Positions 9,892-20,546 are shown, counted from the stretch's first letter. The stretch: 64,000 nt of DNA from Campylobacter showae CSUNSWCD (GCF_000313615.1 NZ_AMZQ01000010.1:58727-122726), one strand, 5' to 3'. The notes: generated by a model from the letters alone, not told the origin. A program made the numbers and translations.

Positions 9892-11195
9892 TGAATTTAG
9901 ATAGCTTAAAATCAAAGCTGGGGGCAAATTTATCTCTCTCTAGCGTCTTTGGCGTGATAGAACGAATTTCTGCTACGACGATAGAGATCTCTGGCCTTCG
10001 CCCCAGTATCGGCGACATCGTGCAAATTTGCGCTAAAGACAAGAGTAAAAGCGGGCTGGCGATGGTGACCGAGGTGCGGCAAAATACCGCGCTCATCTCG
10101 CCCTTTGGCTTTGTAGAAGGCTATAAGATCGGCGACTTCGTCTATCAAAGCGACCAAGGTATGAAAATCCCCGTCGGCGACGCTCTTTTGGGGCGCGTAG
10201 TGGATCCTTTTATGAATCCAAAAGACGGCAAAGGCGCGATCGCCGCGACCGAGTACGCTCCGATAATGCGCGCTCCGATCGATGCGATGAAGCGCGGACT
10301 AATAGATGAAATTTTTAGCGTCGGGGTTAAAAGCATAGACGGACTGCTAACCTGCGGTAAAGGCCAAAAACTTGGCATTTTCGCGGGCTCTGGCGTGGGT
10401 AAAAGTACACTTATGGGCATGATCGTCAAAAACTCGCAAGCTCCGATCAAGGTAGTCGCCCTAATCGGCGAGCGCGGCCGCGAGGTGCCGGAGTTTATCG
10501 AGAAAAATTTGCACGGCGATCTAAGCGGCACCGTCGTCATCGTAGCCACTAGCGACGATAGCCCGCTGATGCGAAAATACGGCGCCTTTTGCGCTATGAG
10601 CGTGGCAGAATACTTCAAAAACCAAGGCAAAGACGTGCTTTTCATCATGGATAGCGTGACGAGATTTGCCATGGCGCAACGAGAGATCGGGCTGGCGCTG
10701 GGCGAACCGCCGACGTCCAAGGGCTACCCGCCATCCGTACTCACCCTACTGCCTCAACTGATGGAGCGCGCGGGCAAAGAGGAAGGCAAGGGCAGCATAA
10801 CGGCCTTTTTTACCGTGCTAGTCGACGGCGACGATATGAGCGATCCGATAGCCGACCAGAGCCGCTCGATCCTAGACGGCCACATCGTGCTTAGCCGCGA
10901 GATGACAGACTTTGGCATCTACCCGCCTATAAACATCCTAAACTCCGCCTCGCGCGTGATGAGCGACATCGCGAGCAAAGAGCACAGAGCAAACGCCGCC
11001 AAGCTAAAGCGCCTCTACTCGCTTCTAAAAGAAAACGAAGTCCTGCTACGCATCGGCGCGTATCAAAAGGGCAGCGACAAAGAGCTAGACCTCGCGATCT
11101 CGAAAAAAGAATTTATAGATAACTTCCTAAAACAAGACGCCGAAGAGGGCTTTAGCTTCGAGCAGACGCAGGAGCTGCTAAGCGGGATAAACTAG
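9891..11195 (+). CDS. fliI: Flagellar type III export ATPase FliI
   Basis: A 434-residue F1-beta-like ATPase that powers export of flagellar subunits through the type III apparatus. Walker A is GSGVGKST at 166-173, and GERGREVPEF follows near 193, both typical of FliI/SctN. It starts at GTG 9891, overlapping the folE stop, so folE and fliI form a coupled pair, an arrangement also known from C. jejuni. The cell is thus expected to be flagellated although no other flagellar gene is in the window. Confidence 0.95.
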   Translation: MNLDSLKSKLGANLSLSSVFGVIERISATTIEISGLRPSIGDIVQICAKDKSKSGLAMVTEVRQNTALISPFGFVEGYKIGDFVYQSDQGMKIPVGDALLGRVVDPFMNPKDGKGAIAATEYAPIMRAPIDAMKRGLIDEIFSVGVKSIDGLLTCGKGQKLGIFAGSGVGKSTLMGMIVKNSQAPIKVVALIGERGREVPEFIEKNLHGDLSGTVVIVATSDDSPLMRKYGAFCAMSVAEYFKNQGKDVLFIMDSVTRFAMAQREIGLALGEPPTSKGYPPSVLTLLPQLMERAGKEEGKGSITAFFTVLVDGDDMSDPIADQSRSILDGHIVLSREMTDFGIYPPINILNSASRVMSDIASKEHRANAAKLKRLYSLLKENEVLLRIGAYQKGSDKELDLAISKKEFIDNFLKQDAEEGFSFEQTQELLSGIN

Positions 11196-11310
11196 TCAAA
11201 TTTAGGCTTTTCGGGCAAATTTGGTGCACGATTTATCCTGCCGGTTCTTAAATTTGACGAGTTAAATTTAAGCCAAATATTTTTATCGCGCGGCGCACAA
11301 AGGATCAAAT

Positions 11311-11991
11311 TTGAGCAGAAACTACGACGAAAATCCGCTGATTTTACAGGACGATTTTTACCGCATCGCGGCCGGCTGCGCCTTCTTATTTAGCATCAAT
11401 CTTCTTATGACGTTTTTTATATTTTTTAGCGGCATGGTAGATTGGCAAAGCGGCTCATTTTGGGAAGTTTTTAGGGCAGAGGCAATGCGAGACCCTAGGT
11501 TTGCTTCGATGTTTGGTAGCGGTATTCTTATGAATATTTTAGCCGCCGCCGACCTAATCAAAAAACTCAAAAATCCCTCGCTCGTTTACCTTTACGAAGA
11601 TAAAATTTTCCAAACCAAAAAGGGAGTAACGATAAATTTGACGGATGTCCGCGAAATGCGAAAATCGCCCTATCAAATTTTAGGAACGATACCGAAAAAT
11701 CCGCTTTCCTCGATAGTGATCCCGTTTATGTTCGTCTTGGCCGCATTTGTTTTTTATGCACTGATTTTTTTCGCCAAATGCGTGCTCAGAGCCTTTGACA
11801 AAGACGTAAATTTAAGCTACTTTTGCAACCTTGCCCTGTTTAGCCAAACGAGCGTTATAAATATTTATTTCATCTCAAAATCAGACTACGCCGCGGTGCG
11901 GGAGTATTTTAGGGCGAAACTGGGCTCCGATATCGCGGACGCGCATTGGACGATCAAATTTTACGATGCCAGAAACATTCAACAGATTTAA
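11311..11991 (+). CDS. Unrecognised integral membrane protein
   Basis: 226 residues, starting at TTG 11311 with AAAGGA at 11299-11304 as ribosome binding site. I do not recognise the family. Four hydrophobic stretches can be seen: about 22-46 (CAFLFSINLLMTFFIFF), 67-82, 128-155 (FMFVLAAFVFYALIFF) and 172-190. A soluble middle part (90-125) resembles the membrane-proximal loop of small PH-like or YcxB-like proteins, but this is only an impression. It stands alone between fliI and nifS, with AT-rich gaps on both sides. Confidence 0.7.
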   Translation: MSRNYDENPLILQDDFYRIAAGCAFLFSINLLMTFFIFFSGMVDWQSGSFWEVFRAEAMRDPRFASMFGSGILMNILAAADLIKKLKNPSLVYLYEDKIFQTKKGVTINLTDVREMRKSPYQILGTIPKNPLSSIVIPFMFVLAAFVFYALIFFAKCVLRAFDKDVNLSYFCNLALFSQTSVINIYFISKSDYAAVREYFRAKLGSDIADAHWTIKFYDARNIQQI

Positions 11992-12203
11992 ATTTGACGC
12001 CTGCTCTCGTCTTTATCACGCGTCAAATTTAACTGAGCAAAGATACAAATTTATCCCGAGTCGGTGCAAAATTTGGATTATTTTCGCCAAATTTTCACTC
12101 AAGATGCGAAAATTTTAATTTTTAAATTTTCTAAAACCTTAAGAAATCAAACTAAATTTAGGATATATTTTATCTTTTTATCTCAAATTTGACCGAAAGG
12201 ACG

Positions 12204-12281
12204 ATGTTTTGCTTATTTGATAAGGAAATTCAATATATAAACTCTATCAAAAACCGCTTAAATTTGAAAAAACTAAGCTAA
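12204..12281 (+). CDS. Possible 25-residue small protein upstream of nifS
   Basis: A short frame beginning ATG TTT TGC, with AAAGG at 12196-12200 at good spacing. It encodes MFCLFDKEIQYINS followed by a basic C-terminus ending LKKLS. It lies in the 378-base gap between 11991 and nifS, 88 bases before the nifS start. No known family is recognised, and AT-rich intergenic DNA can give such frames by chance. It could be a leader peptide or an amphipathic small protein. The rest of the gap holds only a candidate nifS promoter. Confidence 0.3.
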   Translation: MFCLFDKEIQYINSIKNRLNLKKLS

Positions 12282-12310
12282 AATTTTAATCAAAAATTTA
12301 TAAAATTTGT

Positions 12311-12316
12311 TATATT
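12311..12316 (+). promoter_or_regulatory. Candidate -10 element for nifS
   Basis: TATATT preceded by TG and a T-rich stretch, about 54 bases before the GTG start of nifS, fits the Campylobacter sigma-70 pattern, in which an extended -10 box matters more than a -35. No Fe-S regulator operator could be recognised. Confidence 0.35.
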
Positions 12317-12360
12317 ATCGTCGCGAAAATAAAAGGGATAAAATATATCCTAATTGATAA

Positions 12361-13546
<1,186 letters not shown>

Positions 13547-13561
<15 letters not shown>

Positions 13562-13720
13562 GAGCGCCTTTGAATGAGTTTAAAATTTTCGCCCTGTGGC
13601 AGACTATATGTCTAGCCTTGGGACGGAAATTTCAGCACAACATTCAAATTCATCTCAAAACAAGCGTAGCGTTTTTGCGAAGCAAAATGTTTCTACAAAA
13701 TACTTCGCCTTAATGTTTTG
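13547..13720 (-). repeat. Structured intergenic repeat, copy R1 (type II)
   Basis: Read on the minus strand it runs from AAAACATTAAGGCGAAGT to AAAAGGCAAGCCG and ends exactly at the nifS stop. It folds on itself: TTTTGAG (13558-13564) pairs with CTCAAAA (13654-13660), TTTGAATG (13569-13576) with CATTCAAA (13641-13648), AAATTTTCG with CGGAAATTT nearly, and the tip is AGAC/GTCT (13601-13604, 13610-13613) around a five-base ATATA loop (minus strand). Closely related to R4 in opposite orientation. Confidence 0.75.
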
Positions 13721-13797
13721 CGGTCAAATTTGAAGTTAAATTTAATTGAAATTTGAGCCTAAAAAGTCCAAATTTGAGTTAAATTTAAAAGGAAGCA

Positions 13798-13920
13798 GGC
13801 GGCAGTATTTTTGGTTTAGACGAGGCAAAATCGACCGAAGCAAGGGCGCGGACTAGTCGTCCGTAACCGCAGCTGAGCGAGATTTTAACGAAGTATAAAG
13901 CAAAAAGACAACGCCTCTAA
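13798..13920 (+). repeat. Structured intergenic repeat, copy R2 (type I)
   Basis: Runs from GGCGGCAGTATTTTTGG to AAAAAGACAACGCC and ends 12 bases before the nifU start. Outer arms TTTTTGGTTTA (13808-13818) and TAAAGCAAAAA (13896-13906) pair with one mismatch. The tip stem CGGAC/GTCCG (13849-13853, 13859-13863) encloses TAGTC, the only copy without an ATATA loop. TAGACGAGGC and CGAAGTAT are shared with R3 and R6. Confidence 0.75.
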
Positions 13921-13932
13921 AAAGGAAATAAA

Positions 13933-14925
13933 ATGGCAAAAAATAATTTAATAGGCGGCTCCATCTGGGACGAATACTCCCAAAACGTCCAAGACCGCAT
14001 GAACAACCCCAAATTTATGGGCGAGATCACCGAGGACGAGGCAAAAGCAAGAGGCGGTAAGCTCATCGTGGCGGACTTTGGCGCAGAGAGCTGCGGCGAC
14101 GCAGTGAGGCTATATTGGCTCGTAGACGAGAAAACCGACCGCATTATGGACGCTAAATTTAAAAGCTTTGGCTGCGGCACGGCAGTGGCGAGCTCTGATA
14201 CGATGGCTGAGCTTTGCGTCGGCAAGACCGTGGACGAAGCGGTCAAAATCACCAACATCGACGTGGAAAAAGCCATGCGCGATACCCCGGACGTCCCTGC
14301 CGTCCCGCCGCAAAAGATGCACTGCTCGGTCATGGCCTACGACGTCATCAAGGCCGCCGCAGCGCAGTACAAGGGCGTGGATCCTGAGCATTTCGAAGAC
14401 GAGATCATCGTGTGCGAGTGCGCGCGCGTGAGCCTAGGCACGATCAAAGAGGTCATCCGCCTAAACGACCTACACACGGTCGAGGAGATCACGCAATACA
14501 CCAAAGCAGGCGCCTTTTGCAAGTCCTGCGTGCGCCCGGGCGGACACGAAAAGCGCGAGTATTATCTCGTGGACATCCTCGCAGACACCAGAGCCGAGAT
14601 GGAGCAGGAGAAAAAGCAGGCCGTCATCGACGCGCAGGTTTCTGGCAAATTTGACGACGTGAGCTTTGAGAGCATGACTGTCGTGGGCCAGCTAAAGGCC
14701 ATCGAAAGCGTCATCGATAGAGAGATCCGCCCAATGCTGATGATGGACGGCGGCGACATGGAGATCCTCGATCTACAAAAAGACGCCGAGGGTAAATTTG
14801 ACGTCTATATCCGCTATATGGGTGCTTGTAGCGGCTGCGCTAGCGGTGCGACCGGCACGCTATACGCGATCGAAAACGTGCTTCAAGAAAACCTCAGCCC
14901 AAATATCCGCGTCCTACCTATCTGA
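13933..14925 (+). CDS. nifU: NifU-type modular Fe-S scaffold protein
   Basis: A 330-residue three-module scaffold. Residues 1-140 are the IscU-like domain with C54, C81 (FGCGT) and C131 as cluster ligands. A Bfd-like [2Fe-2S] domain follows with C161, C163, C196 and C199. The C-terminal Nfu domain carries C299 and C302 (GACSGCASG). It receives sulfur from NifS and delivers clusters to apoproteins. AAAGGAAA precedes the ATG, and repeat R2 ends just upstream, so nifU may have its own transcript or be read through the hairpins from nifS. Confidence 0.95.
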   Translation: MAKNNLIGGSIWDEYSQNVQDRMNNPKFMGEITEDEAKARGGKLIVADFGAESCGDAVRLYWLVDEKTDRIMDAKFKSFGCGTAVASSDTMAELCVGKTVDEAVKITNIDVEKAMRDTPDVPAVPPQKMHCSVMAYDVIKAAAAQYKGVDPEHFEDEIIVCECARVSLGTIKEVIRLNDLHTVEEITQYTKAGAFCKSCVRPGGHEKREYYLVDILADTRAEMEQEKKQAVIDAQVSGKFDDVSFESMTVVGQLKAIESVIDREIRPMLMMDGGDMEILDLQKDAEGKFDVYIRYMGACSGCASGATGTLYAIENVLQENLSPNIRVLPI

Positions 14926-14979
14926 TTTGCTTTAGACGGCAAATTTGACGCGACTTAGGGCTCAAATTTGATTAAATTC

Positions 14980-15011
14980 GGGCGGTTAATTTAGCCGCCC
15001 TGCTCTATTTT
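14980..15011 (+). terminator. Hairpin after nifU
   Basis: GGGCGG (14980-14985) and CCGCCC (14995-15000) form a stem with a nine-base AT-rich loop, followed by TGCTCTATTTTC. The T-tract is weak. The rest of the gap to the mop start is AT-rich leader and promoter DNA, with no gene seen. Confidence 0.55.
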
Positions 15012-15241
15012 CACTCAAATTTAACCCAAAAAATGTTTGTCCCGAATTTCAACTTACGAAATTAAATTTTTCTACTTCATTTATCAAAATACCTAAAATT
15101 CCGATAATCGTTAATGTATGCGTTTTTAGTAATAAAGTTAAATTTTTGCATATTCGTTTTTTAAGTTTTATAAAAGTTTAAGTTGTTAATATTCGTCCAG
15201 ATTTTAATACAAAATCAAATTTAATCACAAAGGAAAACGCA

Positions 15242-15661
15242 ATGTTTAGCGCAAGAAATCAACTAGCCGCACAAATCACAGAGGTAAGAGAGGGAGCGGT
15301 AAACTCTCTAATCGTAGCAAAATTGCAAGGCGGAGAGACCGTAAAAGCAACCGTAACCGTAGATAGCCAAAAGGCTCTAGATCTAGTAGCGGGTAAAAAG
15401 GTGGTTTATCTATTTAAGGCTTCTTCTATCATAGTAGCTAAAGGCGATAACGGTCTAAAGCTAAGCGCTACTAACCAACTAAAAGGTAAGGTAGTAAAAG
15501 TAGTAGAGGGCGCAGTAAACGCTGAAGTAGATATCGAGATAGCAGGTGGCGATAAGCTAAGCGCTATCATCACTAACGAATCTGCTAAAAATCTAGCTCT
15601 AAAAGCGGGCGATGAAGTAACTGCTATAATCAAAGCTAGCCACATCATCATAGGTGCTTAA
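15242..15661 (+). CDS. mop: Di-Mop molybdate-binding protein (molbindin, TOBE family)
   Basis: 139 residues made of two homologous Mop/TOBE domains (about 3-68 and 73-138). Each has the pattern ISARNQL..G or LSATNQLKG, then a V-x-E/G-A-V-N stretch and an ending K-A-S-x-I-I. Such proteins bind and store molybdate or tungstate in the cytosol, where it serves molybdopterin enzymes. AAAGGAAA precedes the ATG. It stands alone with its own terminator. Codon use favours CTA/GTA and the protein is probably abundant (inference). Confidence 0.9.
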   Translation: MFSARNQLAAQITEVREGAVNSLIVAKLQGGETVKATVTVDSQKALDLVAGKKVVYLFKASSIIVAKGDNGLKLSATNQLKGKVVKVVEGAVNAEVDIEIAGGDKLSAIITNESAKNLALKAGDEVTAIIKASHIIIGA

Positions 15662-15672
15662 TTCTTTTACAT

Positions 15673-15708
15673 AGCGAGCGCTTTATGGCGCTCGCTGAAT
15701 TTTAAATT
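15673..15708 (+). terminator. Terminator after mop
   Basis: A perfect 9-bp stem AGCGAGCGC / GCGCTCGCT (15673-15681 and 15688-15696) with a six-base loop, followed by GAATTTTAAATTT, 11 bases after the stop. Confidence 0.75.
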
Positions 15709-15848
15709 TGATCCGAATTCACCTTCGCTTTTTATTCAAATTTCACTTAAAATACCAAATCTATCCGCTCAAATTTAACCCCTGATTTTTCTTATTTAGT
15801 GCTTGTTTGTTCTTTATTTTTTCTTAAATATTTTGAAATATAATTCGC

Positions 15849-15866
15849 CTAATCATTATCAATATT
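15849..15866 (+). promoter_or_regulatory. Candidate Fur box upstream of the TonB receptor
   Basis: TAATCATTATCAATATT matches the core of the Fur consensus (ATAATGATTATC arrangement when read on the other strand, TTGATAATGATTA). It lies just before the AAGGAG ribosome site and TTG start, so bound Fur would block expression when iron is replete. Confidence 0.6.
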
Positions 15867-15878
15867 AAGGAGAAAATT

Positions 15879-18092
15879 TTGAACGCTCACTGCAAATTTA
15901 TAGGCTTATCTATGTGCCTTGCTTGCTCGCTCTACGCAGTCGATGCAAACCTCGGCGAGGTCACCGCATACGGTAAAGCCGACCTATCGACGACCGAGGG
16001 TACGGGCTCGTATACGACGGGAAATATGAGCACCGCCACGGGTCTAAATCTCAGTATCCGCGAGACTCCGCAATCAGTCTCCGTTGTCTCAAATCAGCTC
16101 ATCAAAGACCTAAATTTAAAAGACGTCGATACGGCGATGAACTACGCGAGCGGCATCACGCTTTATCGCGACAGCGGGCGCGACCGCATCGTCTCTAGAG
16201 GATTTAACATCGACAACATCCAAGAAGACGGCGTCGCATCCTCAGTATCTATCACGGCTCAAGGTACACTTGGATTTTCAAAAGAATTTACGGATCTCGA
16301 GTTTTACGACCGCGTCGAGGTACTACGCGGCGTAGCGGGACTTACGCAGAGTAACGGCGAACCTGGTGGCACGGTAAATCTAGTCCGCAAGCGCCCCGGC
16401 GACGAGCTTGGAATAAATCTAGGGCTAAGTATGGGCAGCTGGAACAACTACAGAGGCTCGTTTGACGTAACCAACGCGCTAAACACAGACGGCACGATCC
16501 GCGGTAGACTAATCGGAATCCTAAACAAAACAGGCTCGTTTAAAAACCACAAAAACGGTCACCGAGAGGCGCTGGGCAGTACGCTTGAGTTTGATCTCAC
16601 TGATAAAACGATGCTAACTACCGGCCTCATCTGGCAAAGAACGATCGGCGTCTACGATATCTACGGCGTACCGGCTAGCGATGCTGGCGGCAATCTTTTA
16701 AATTTGAGCCGCAAAAGCTATTTCGGTTCGAGCTGGGATAAAAGCGAATACGAGAAATTTAACGCCTTTACTGAGCTTTCGCATCAACTTAGCGACGATA
16801 CGAAAATCTACGCCAAACTAAACTACACTAAAAGCGAAGGTATGTTTAAATTTGGCGCGATGGGCGGCACGAACCCATATAACGTCGCGATCGCAAGACC
16901 GACGCACAACTTGAGATTTAGAAAATACGACAATGAATCGGACGAGGTAAATTTGCAAATCGGCGCGGACGGCAAATACGAGCTTTTTGGGCGTAAGCAC
17001 GAGTTTTTCGTAAACGGCTCGCTCTCTCGCGAGAAATTTACACGCCACGACAAATGGGCGCCAAACGCCAGCCTAAGCTCGCTTGGTATCGGGCTATATA
17101 ACTGGAACGGCGCCGCGATAGCCGAGCCAAACTGGGACGGTAGCACGATAACGGATGACGACCTATACACGACTAAAATTTACCAGCGAGCATTTGGTAT
17201 CGGCACGAGATATAACTTCACGGATGATTGGCACTTGCTAGTAGGCGGCAGATTTACCAGCGTAAAATACGACAAAAAATGGGACGACCTCAAAAACCAC
17301 ACGAGTAAAAAGACGCTAGATCTCACCAAAAATCATTTCGCGCCTTATGCGGGTCTTACTTGGGATTTTGCTAAAAATCACAGCTGGTATGTTAGCTACG
17401 CAGAGATCTTTAAGCCTCAAAGCGCGACGGACGCGAACAAAAACATCCTAAAACCGATCGTAGGCTACAACGTAGAAACCGGCGTAAAATCAGAGTACTT
17501 TGATGGCGCGCTAAACACAGCAGTCGCGCTATTTCAGGTAGTACAAGAAAACAGAGCCATCCAAGATCCGCTAAATACCGCCAACAGCATCGCCGAGGGC
17601 AAGGTGCGAAGCCGCGGCCTAGATCTTGAAATTTCAGGCGCGCTAACGGATAGGTGGAACCTCTTTGCTGGCTATACGTTTAACAAAAGCGTCTATATGA
17701 AAAGCGAGAAAAAGACCTCTACAAACGTAAACTACGACAAAGGCGCGAACGCAAAATCCTACGTACCTAAGCACTTGTTTAAAATTTACACCAGCTACGA
17801 GATACCGTTTTCTAGCAGCCAAAAGCTAAGCTTTGGCACCGGAGTTAGATGGCAGAGCGCGACTTCGGGCTTTTATCAAAACGTAGCCTACGTAGCGCCT
17901 ACGCAAAAAGCATACGCGCTTTGGGATGCGAACGTAAACTACTTTTTCAACAAAAATTTCAGCCTCGGACTCGCGGTCAAAAACATAACCGACAAAAAGT
18001 ATTTTATGAATACGCAAAACAGAACCGCCGGCATGAACAACTTCTACGGCGATCCGCGAAATTTCACGCTGACGTTTAACTATACGTATTAA
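15879..18092 (+). CDS. TonB-dependent siderophore receptor
   Basis: A 737-residue outer-membrane receptor, starting at TTG 15879 with AAGGAG six bases upstream. It has a signal peptide (about 1-22), a plug domain (about 45-165, with RETPQSVSVVS, RGF and GGTVNLVRKRPG) and a 22-strand barrel ending in aromatic FNYTY. The closest known types are FhuE/FoxA/FpvA-like receptors for hydroxamate siderophores, which the cell probably takes from other microbes. The Fur box upstream indicates iron repression. A strong terminator follows, yet the next gene is a YddA-type ABC protein, a frequent partner in iron loci. The exact ligand cannot be read from sequence. Confidence 0.9.
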   Translation: MNAHCKFIGLSMCLACSLYAVDANLGEVTAYGKADLSTTEGTGSYTTGNMSTATGLNLSIRETPQSVSVVSNQLIKDLNLKDVDTAMNYASGITLYRDSGRDRIVSRGFNIDNIQEDGVASSVSITAQGTLGFSKEFTDLEFYDRVEVLRGVAGLTQSNGEPGGTVNLVRKRPGDELGINLGLSMGSWNNYRGSFDVTNALNTDGTIRGRLIGILNKTGSFKNHKNGHREALGSTLEFDLTDKTMLTTGLIWQRTIGVYDIYGVPASDAGGNLLNLSRKSYFGSSWDKSEYEKFNAFTELSHQLSDDTKIYAKLNYTKSEGMFKFGAMGGTNPYNVAIARPTHNLRFRKYDNESDEVNLQIGADGKYELFGRKHEFFVNGSLSREKFTRHDKWAPNASLSSLGIGLYNWNGAAIAEPNWDGSTITDDDLYTTKIYQRAFGIGTRYNFTDDWHLLVGGRFTSVKYDKKWDDLKNHTSKKTLDLTKNHFAPYAGLTWDFAKNHSWYVSYAEIFKPQSATDANKNILKPIVGYNVETGVKSEYFDGALNTAVALFQVVQENRAIQDPLNTANSIAEGKVRSRGLDLEISGALTDRWNLFAGYTFNKSVYMKSEKKTSTNVNYDKGANAKSYVPKHLFKIYTSYEIPFSSSQKLSFGTGVRWQSATSGFYQNVAYVAPTQKAYALWDANVNYFFNKNFSLGLAVKNITDKKYFMNTQNRTAGMNNFYGDPRNFTLTFNYTY

Positions 18093-18133
18093 AGAACTTT
18101 GCGGGATCAAATTTGCGTAAATTTCAGCTTTTT

Positions 18134-18168
18134 CGAAGCGGTAAATAAACATACCGCTTCGCGTTTTA
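18134..18168 (+). terminator. Terminator after the TonB receptor
   Basis: CGAAGCGGTA (18134-18143) and TACCGCTTCG (18152-18161) form a perfect 10-bp stem with an eight-base loop, followed by CGTTTTAAA. Confidence 0.8.
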
Positions 18169-18277
18169 AATTTGAACAAAGCAGGCCAAATTTAGGCTAA
18201 TTTGCGCCGCATAAAAATCTCTGAACGTAAATTTATCGCTCGTAGCAGAGCGCAAAAACCAAACAAAAAGGCTAAAT

Positions 18278-20050
18278 TTGCAGATTTTAAAGAAATTTTT
18301 CATCATCGCGAGCTGGTTTTGGACGGGTAAGCGCTCGCTAGTGGCGTGGGCGATGCTGGCCGTGACACTGGGGGCTAGCCTAGCCATCGTCAAGGTCGCG
18401 ACGCTAATGAACGCTTGGGATAAAAAATTTTACGACGCGATCGAGAAATTTGAAAAAGATCTCATGCTCCCGCTTGTGGGCGAATTTCTCGCCTATACCG
18501 CCGTTATCGTGCTTTTTATCGTGATAGGAAACTGGTTTAAAAAGCTGCTCGTGATCTCGTGGCGCGAGAACCTAAGCGAAGAGATGGAAAATCTATGGCT
18601 AAAAAACGCAAATTTCTACCGATTGTCCGGCGCCGCTGGCTTTGATAACCCGGACCAGCGTATCGCCGAGGACAGCCTCCTGCTCGCCGACAAAAGCGTA
18701 AATCTCATAAAATCCATGGTTTATAACCTCTCCAAGCTTTTTGCTTTCACATTTATTCTTTGGGAAGCATCGAAGGTACTGCACTTTAGCGCGTTTGGCC
18801 GCGAGTTTGCGATAGAAGGCTTTTTGGTCTACGTCGCGCTCGTTTATACGCTTTTTAGCTCGCTAATAACCCACCTCATCGGCCGTAGCTTAAAGCGCCT
18901 AAACTACAAAAAACAGCAGGTTGAGGCCGACTACCGTGTAAATCTACTAATCACCCGCGAAAACGCTGAAGCCGTCGCGCTAATGAATGGTGCCGGCGCT
19001 GAAAAATCGCGCTTTAGAGCGAGTTTTAGCGAGGTCGTGCGCAACTGGCGTGTCATCATGAACGCCGAGTTTCGCCTAGAGTGCTTTTCGGCTAGCTACT
19101 TAAAAATCACGAATCTAATCCCCATTTTCGCCTGTTTGCCGCTTTATTTCGCGCGGGCGATGACGTTTGGCGACATGATGCGGGCGCGCTCGGCGTTTTA
19201 TAGCGTGCAGGACGGCTTTGCGTGGTTTATGGACTACTATAAGCAGATCATGGAGTGGGCCGCGAGCGTGGAGCGCGTGTATAAATTCGTCGAGATCGCG
19301 CAGGCAGCGGACTCCAAGGTCAAATTTGGCGCTAAATTTAGCGGACAAAACAGCAACCTTGACGGAGTGAGCGAATCCGCCCAGGTAACGGCGGCAAATT
19401 TGGCGCAGGATAAATTTAAGAGCGTTAAATTTGACGAGAGTGGCGAACAAAACGAGCTAAAGTGCTCAAATTTGCAAATTTTTACCCCAAGCGGCGAAAA
19501 GCTGGTATGCGGGCTAAATTTAAACGTAAAAAGCGGCGAATGGACGCTACTGCGCGGAGCTAGCGGAACGGGCAAAAGCAGCGTGTTTAGGTATATCGCG
19601 GGCATCTGGGATCACGGCTCGGGTGAGGTTTGCGTGCCGTGCGGGACTATGGTCGTGCCGCAAAAGCCGTTTTTAGCGTGCATGAGCCTAAGGCGGCTTA
19701 TCGCGTATCCTAGCGACTTACAAAGCGCAGACGCCGATTTTGAGGGGATCTTACGACGAGTGCGGCTAGAGAAATTTACCCCCGAGCTAGACGAAATCAA
19801 AGACTGGGGCAAGACTTTAAGCGGAGGCGAGGCGCAAAGGCTTGCATTTGCGAGGGTTTATTTTATGCAGCCTGTGTTTTTGCTGCTTGACGAGGCAACC
19901 TCGGCGCTTGATAGCGCACTGGCAAAAGAGCTTTTAACCGCCCTGAAGCGCGACTTTCCGCACCTTGGCGTACTCATGATCACGCACCAAGAGGAGCTTA
20001 AATTTATTTTTGACAAGGTTATCAATATCGGTCCTGTCAAGCAAATATAA
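18278..20050 (+). CDS. YddA/SbmA-type ABC transporter, fused permease and ATPase
   Basis: A 590-residue half-transporter: about six membrane segments in residues 1-300, then an ATPase domain with Walker A GASGTGKSS, signature LSGGEAQRLAFAR, Walker B FLLLDEATSALDS and an H-loop in ITHQEE. The membrane part (DNPDQRIAEDS, NWFKKLLVISWRE) belongs to the ABC_membrane_2 group with YddA and relatives of SbmA/BacA. These move peptides, vitamin B12 or siderophore-like compounds. It starts at TTG 18278 with AAAAAGG upstream. A 60-residue low-complexity linker (about 345-395) joins the halves and seems made of AAATTTGG-rich DNA. Neighbourhood suggests iron or metallophore transport. Confidence 0.85.
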   Translation: MQILKKFFIIASWFWTGKRSLVAWAMLAVTLGASLAIVKVATLMNAWDKKFYDAIEKFEKDLMLPLVGEFLAYTAVIVLFIVIGNWFKKLLVISWRENLSEEMENLWLKNANFYRLSGAAGFDNPDQRIAEDSLLLADKSVNLIKSMVYNLSKLFAFTFILWEASKVLHFSAFGREFAIEGFLVYVALVYTLFSSLITHLIGRSLKRLNYKKQQVEADYRVNLLITRENAEAVALMNGAGAEKSRFRASFSEVVRNWRVIMNAEFRLECFSASYLKITNLIPIFACLPLYFARAMTFGDMMRARSAFYSVQDGFAWFMDYYKQIMEWAASVERVYKFVEIAQAADSKVKFGAKFSGQNSNLDGVSESAQVTAANLAQDKFKSVKFDESGEQNELKCSNLQIFTPSGEKLVCGLNLNVKSGEWTLLRGASGTGKSSVFRYIAGIWDHGSGEVCVPCGTMVVPQKPFLACMSLRRLIAYPSDLQSADADFEGILRRVRLEKFTPELDEIKDWGKTLSGGEAQRLAFARVYFMQPVFLLLDEATSALDSALAKELLTALKRDFPHLGVLMITHQEELKFIFDKVINIGPVKQI

Positions 20051-20131
20051 CCATCTACAGTTCAAATGAAGCAAGCTTGGCTTTACAAAAAAACGATAAA
20101 ATTTTATACAAATTTATTAACAGAAGAAAAA

Positions 20132-20503
20132 ATGAAAAAGATTTTATTTTCATTGGCTTTGGGTGCATTCGTGCTGGTCGGTTGCGGAAGCGACGAGGCA
20201 AAAACGCCTGAGGAATTAGGTGAAAAAGTCGTTAAAACCTTCAAAAATAATCCAGTCGATATGGCGTTTTTAGTTAAAACTGATAGCAAAGACGAGCAAG
20301 ATAAAATAGCCAAAAAAATAGAAAAAGAGCTAGAAAATATTAAATCAGATAAGATACTTGATGCCTCTGTTTATAAAATAAACATGATAGACCATAAGCA
20401 TGCCGAGCTTGTAATTGAAATAAAATTTGCAAGCGGAGAGAGAGCTCGTAAATATGCGATTGAAAAATTTGACGAGATTTGGTATTTAAAAAATCCACTT
20501 TAA
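20132..20503 (+). CDS. Small lipoprotein, DUF4878-like
   Basis: A 123-residue protein beginning MKKILFSLALGAF, with lipobox VLVGC and the mature part starting CGSDEAKTPEELGEK. The start at 20132 is chosen because it gives a correct lipoprotein signal; an upstream in-frame ATG at 20066 would place 22 residues before it. The mature protein is helical then beta-rich and ends EIWYLKNPL, as in small NTF2-like DUF4878 lipoproteins. Codon use is more AT-rich than its neighbours. Function unknown. Confidence 0.75.
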   Translation: MKKILFSLALGAFVLVGCGSDEAKTPEELGEKVVKTFKNNPVDMAFLVKTDSKDEQDKIAKKIEKELENIKSDKILDASVYKINMIDHKHAELVIEIKFASGERARKYAIEKFDEIWYLKNPL

Positions 20504-20514
20504 AAAATTAATTC

Positions 20515-20546
20515 GGGAGCCAAATTGCTCCCAAAAATTATTTTAA
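20515..20546 (+). terminator. Hairpin after the lipoprotein gene
   Basis: GGGAGC (20515-20520) and GCTCCC (20527-20532) with loop CAAATT, followed by AAAAATTATTTT. The stem is good; the T-run is delayed. Confidence 0.5.
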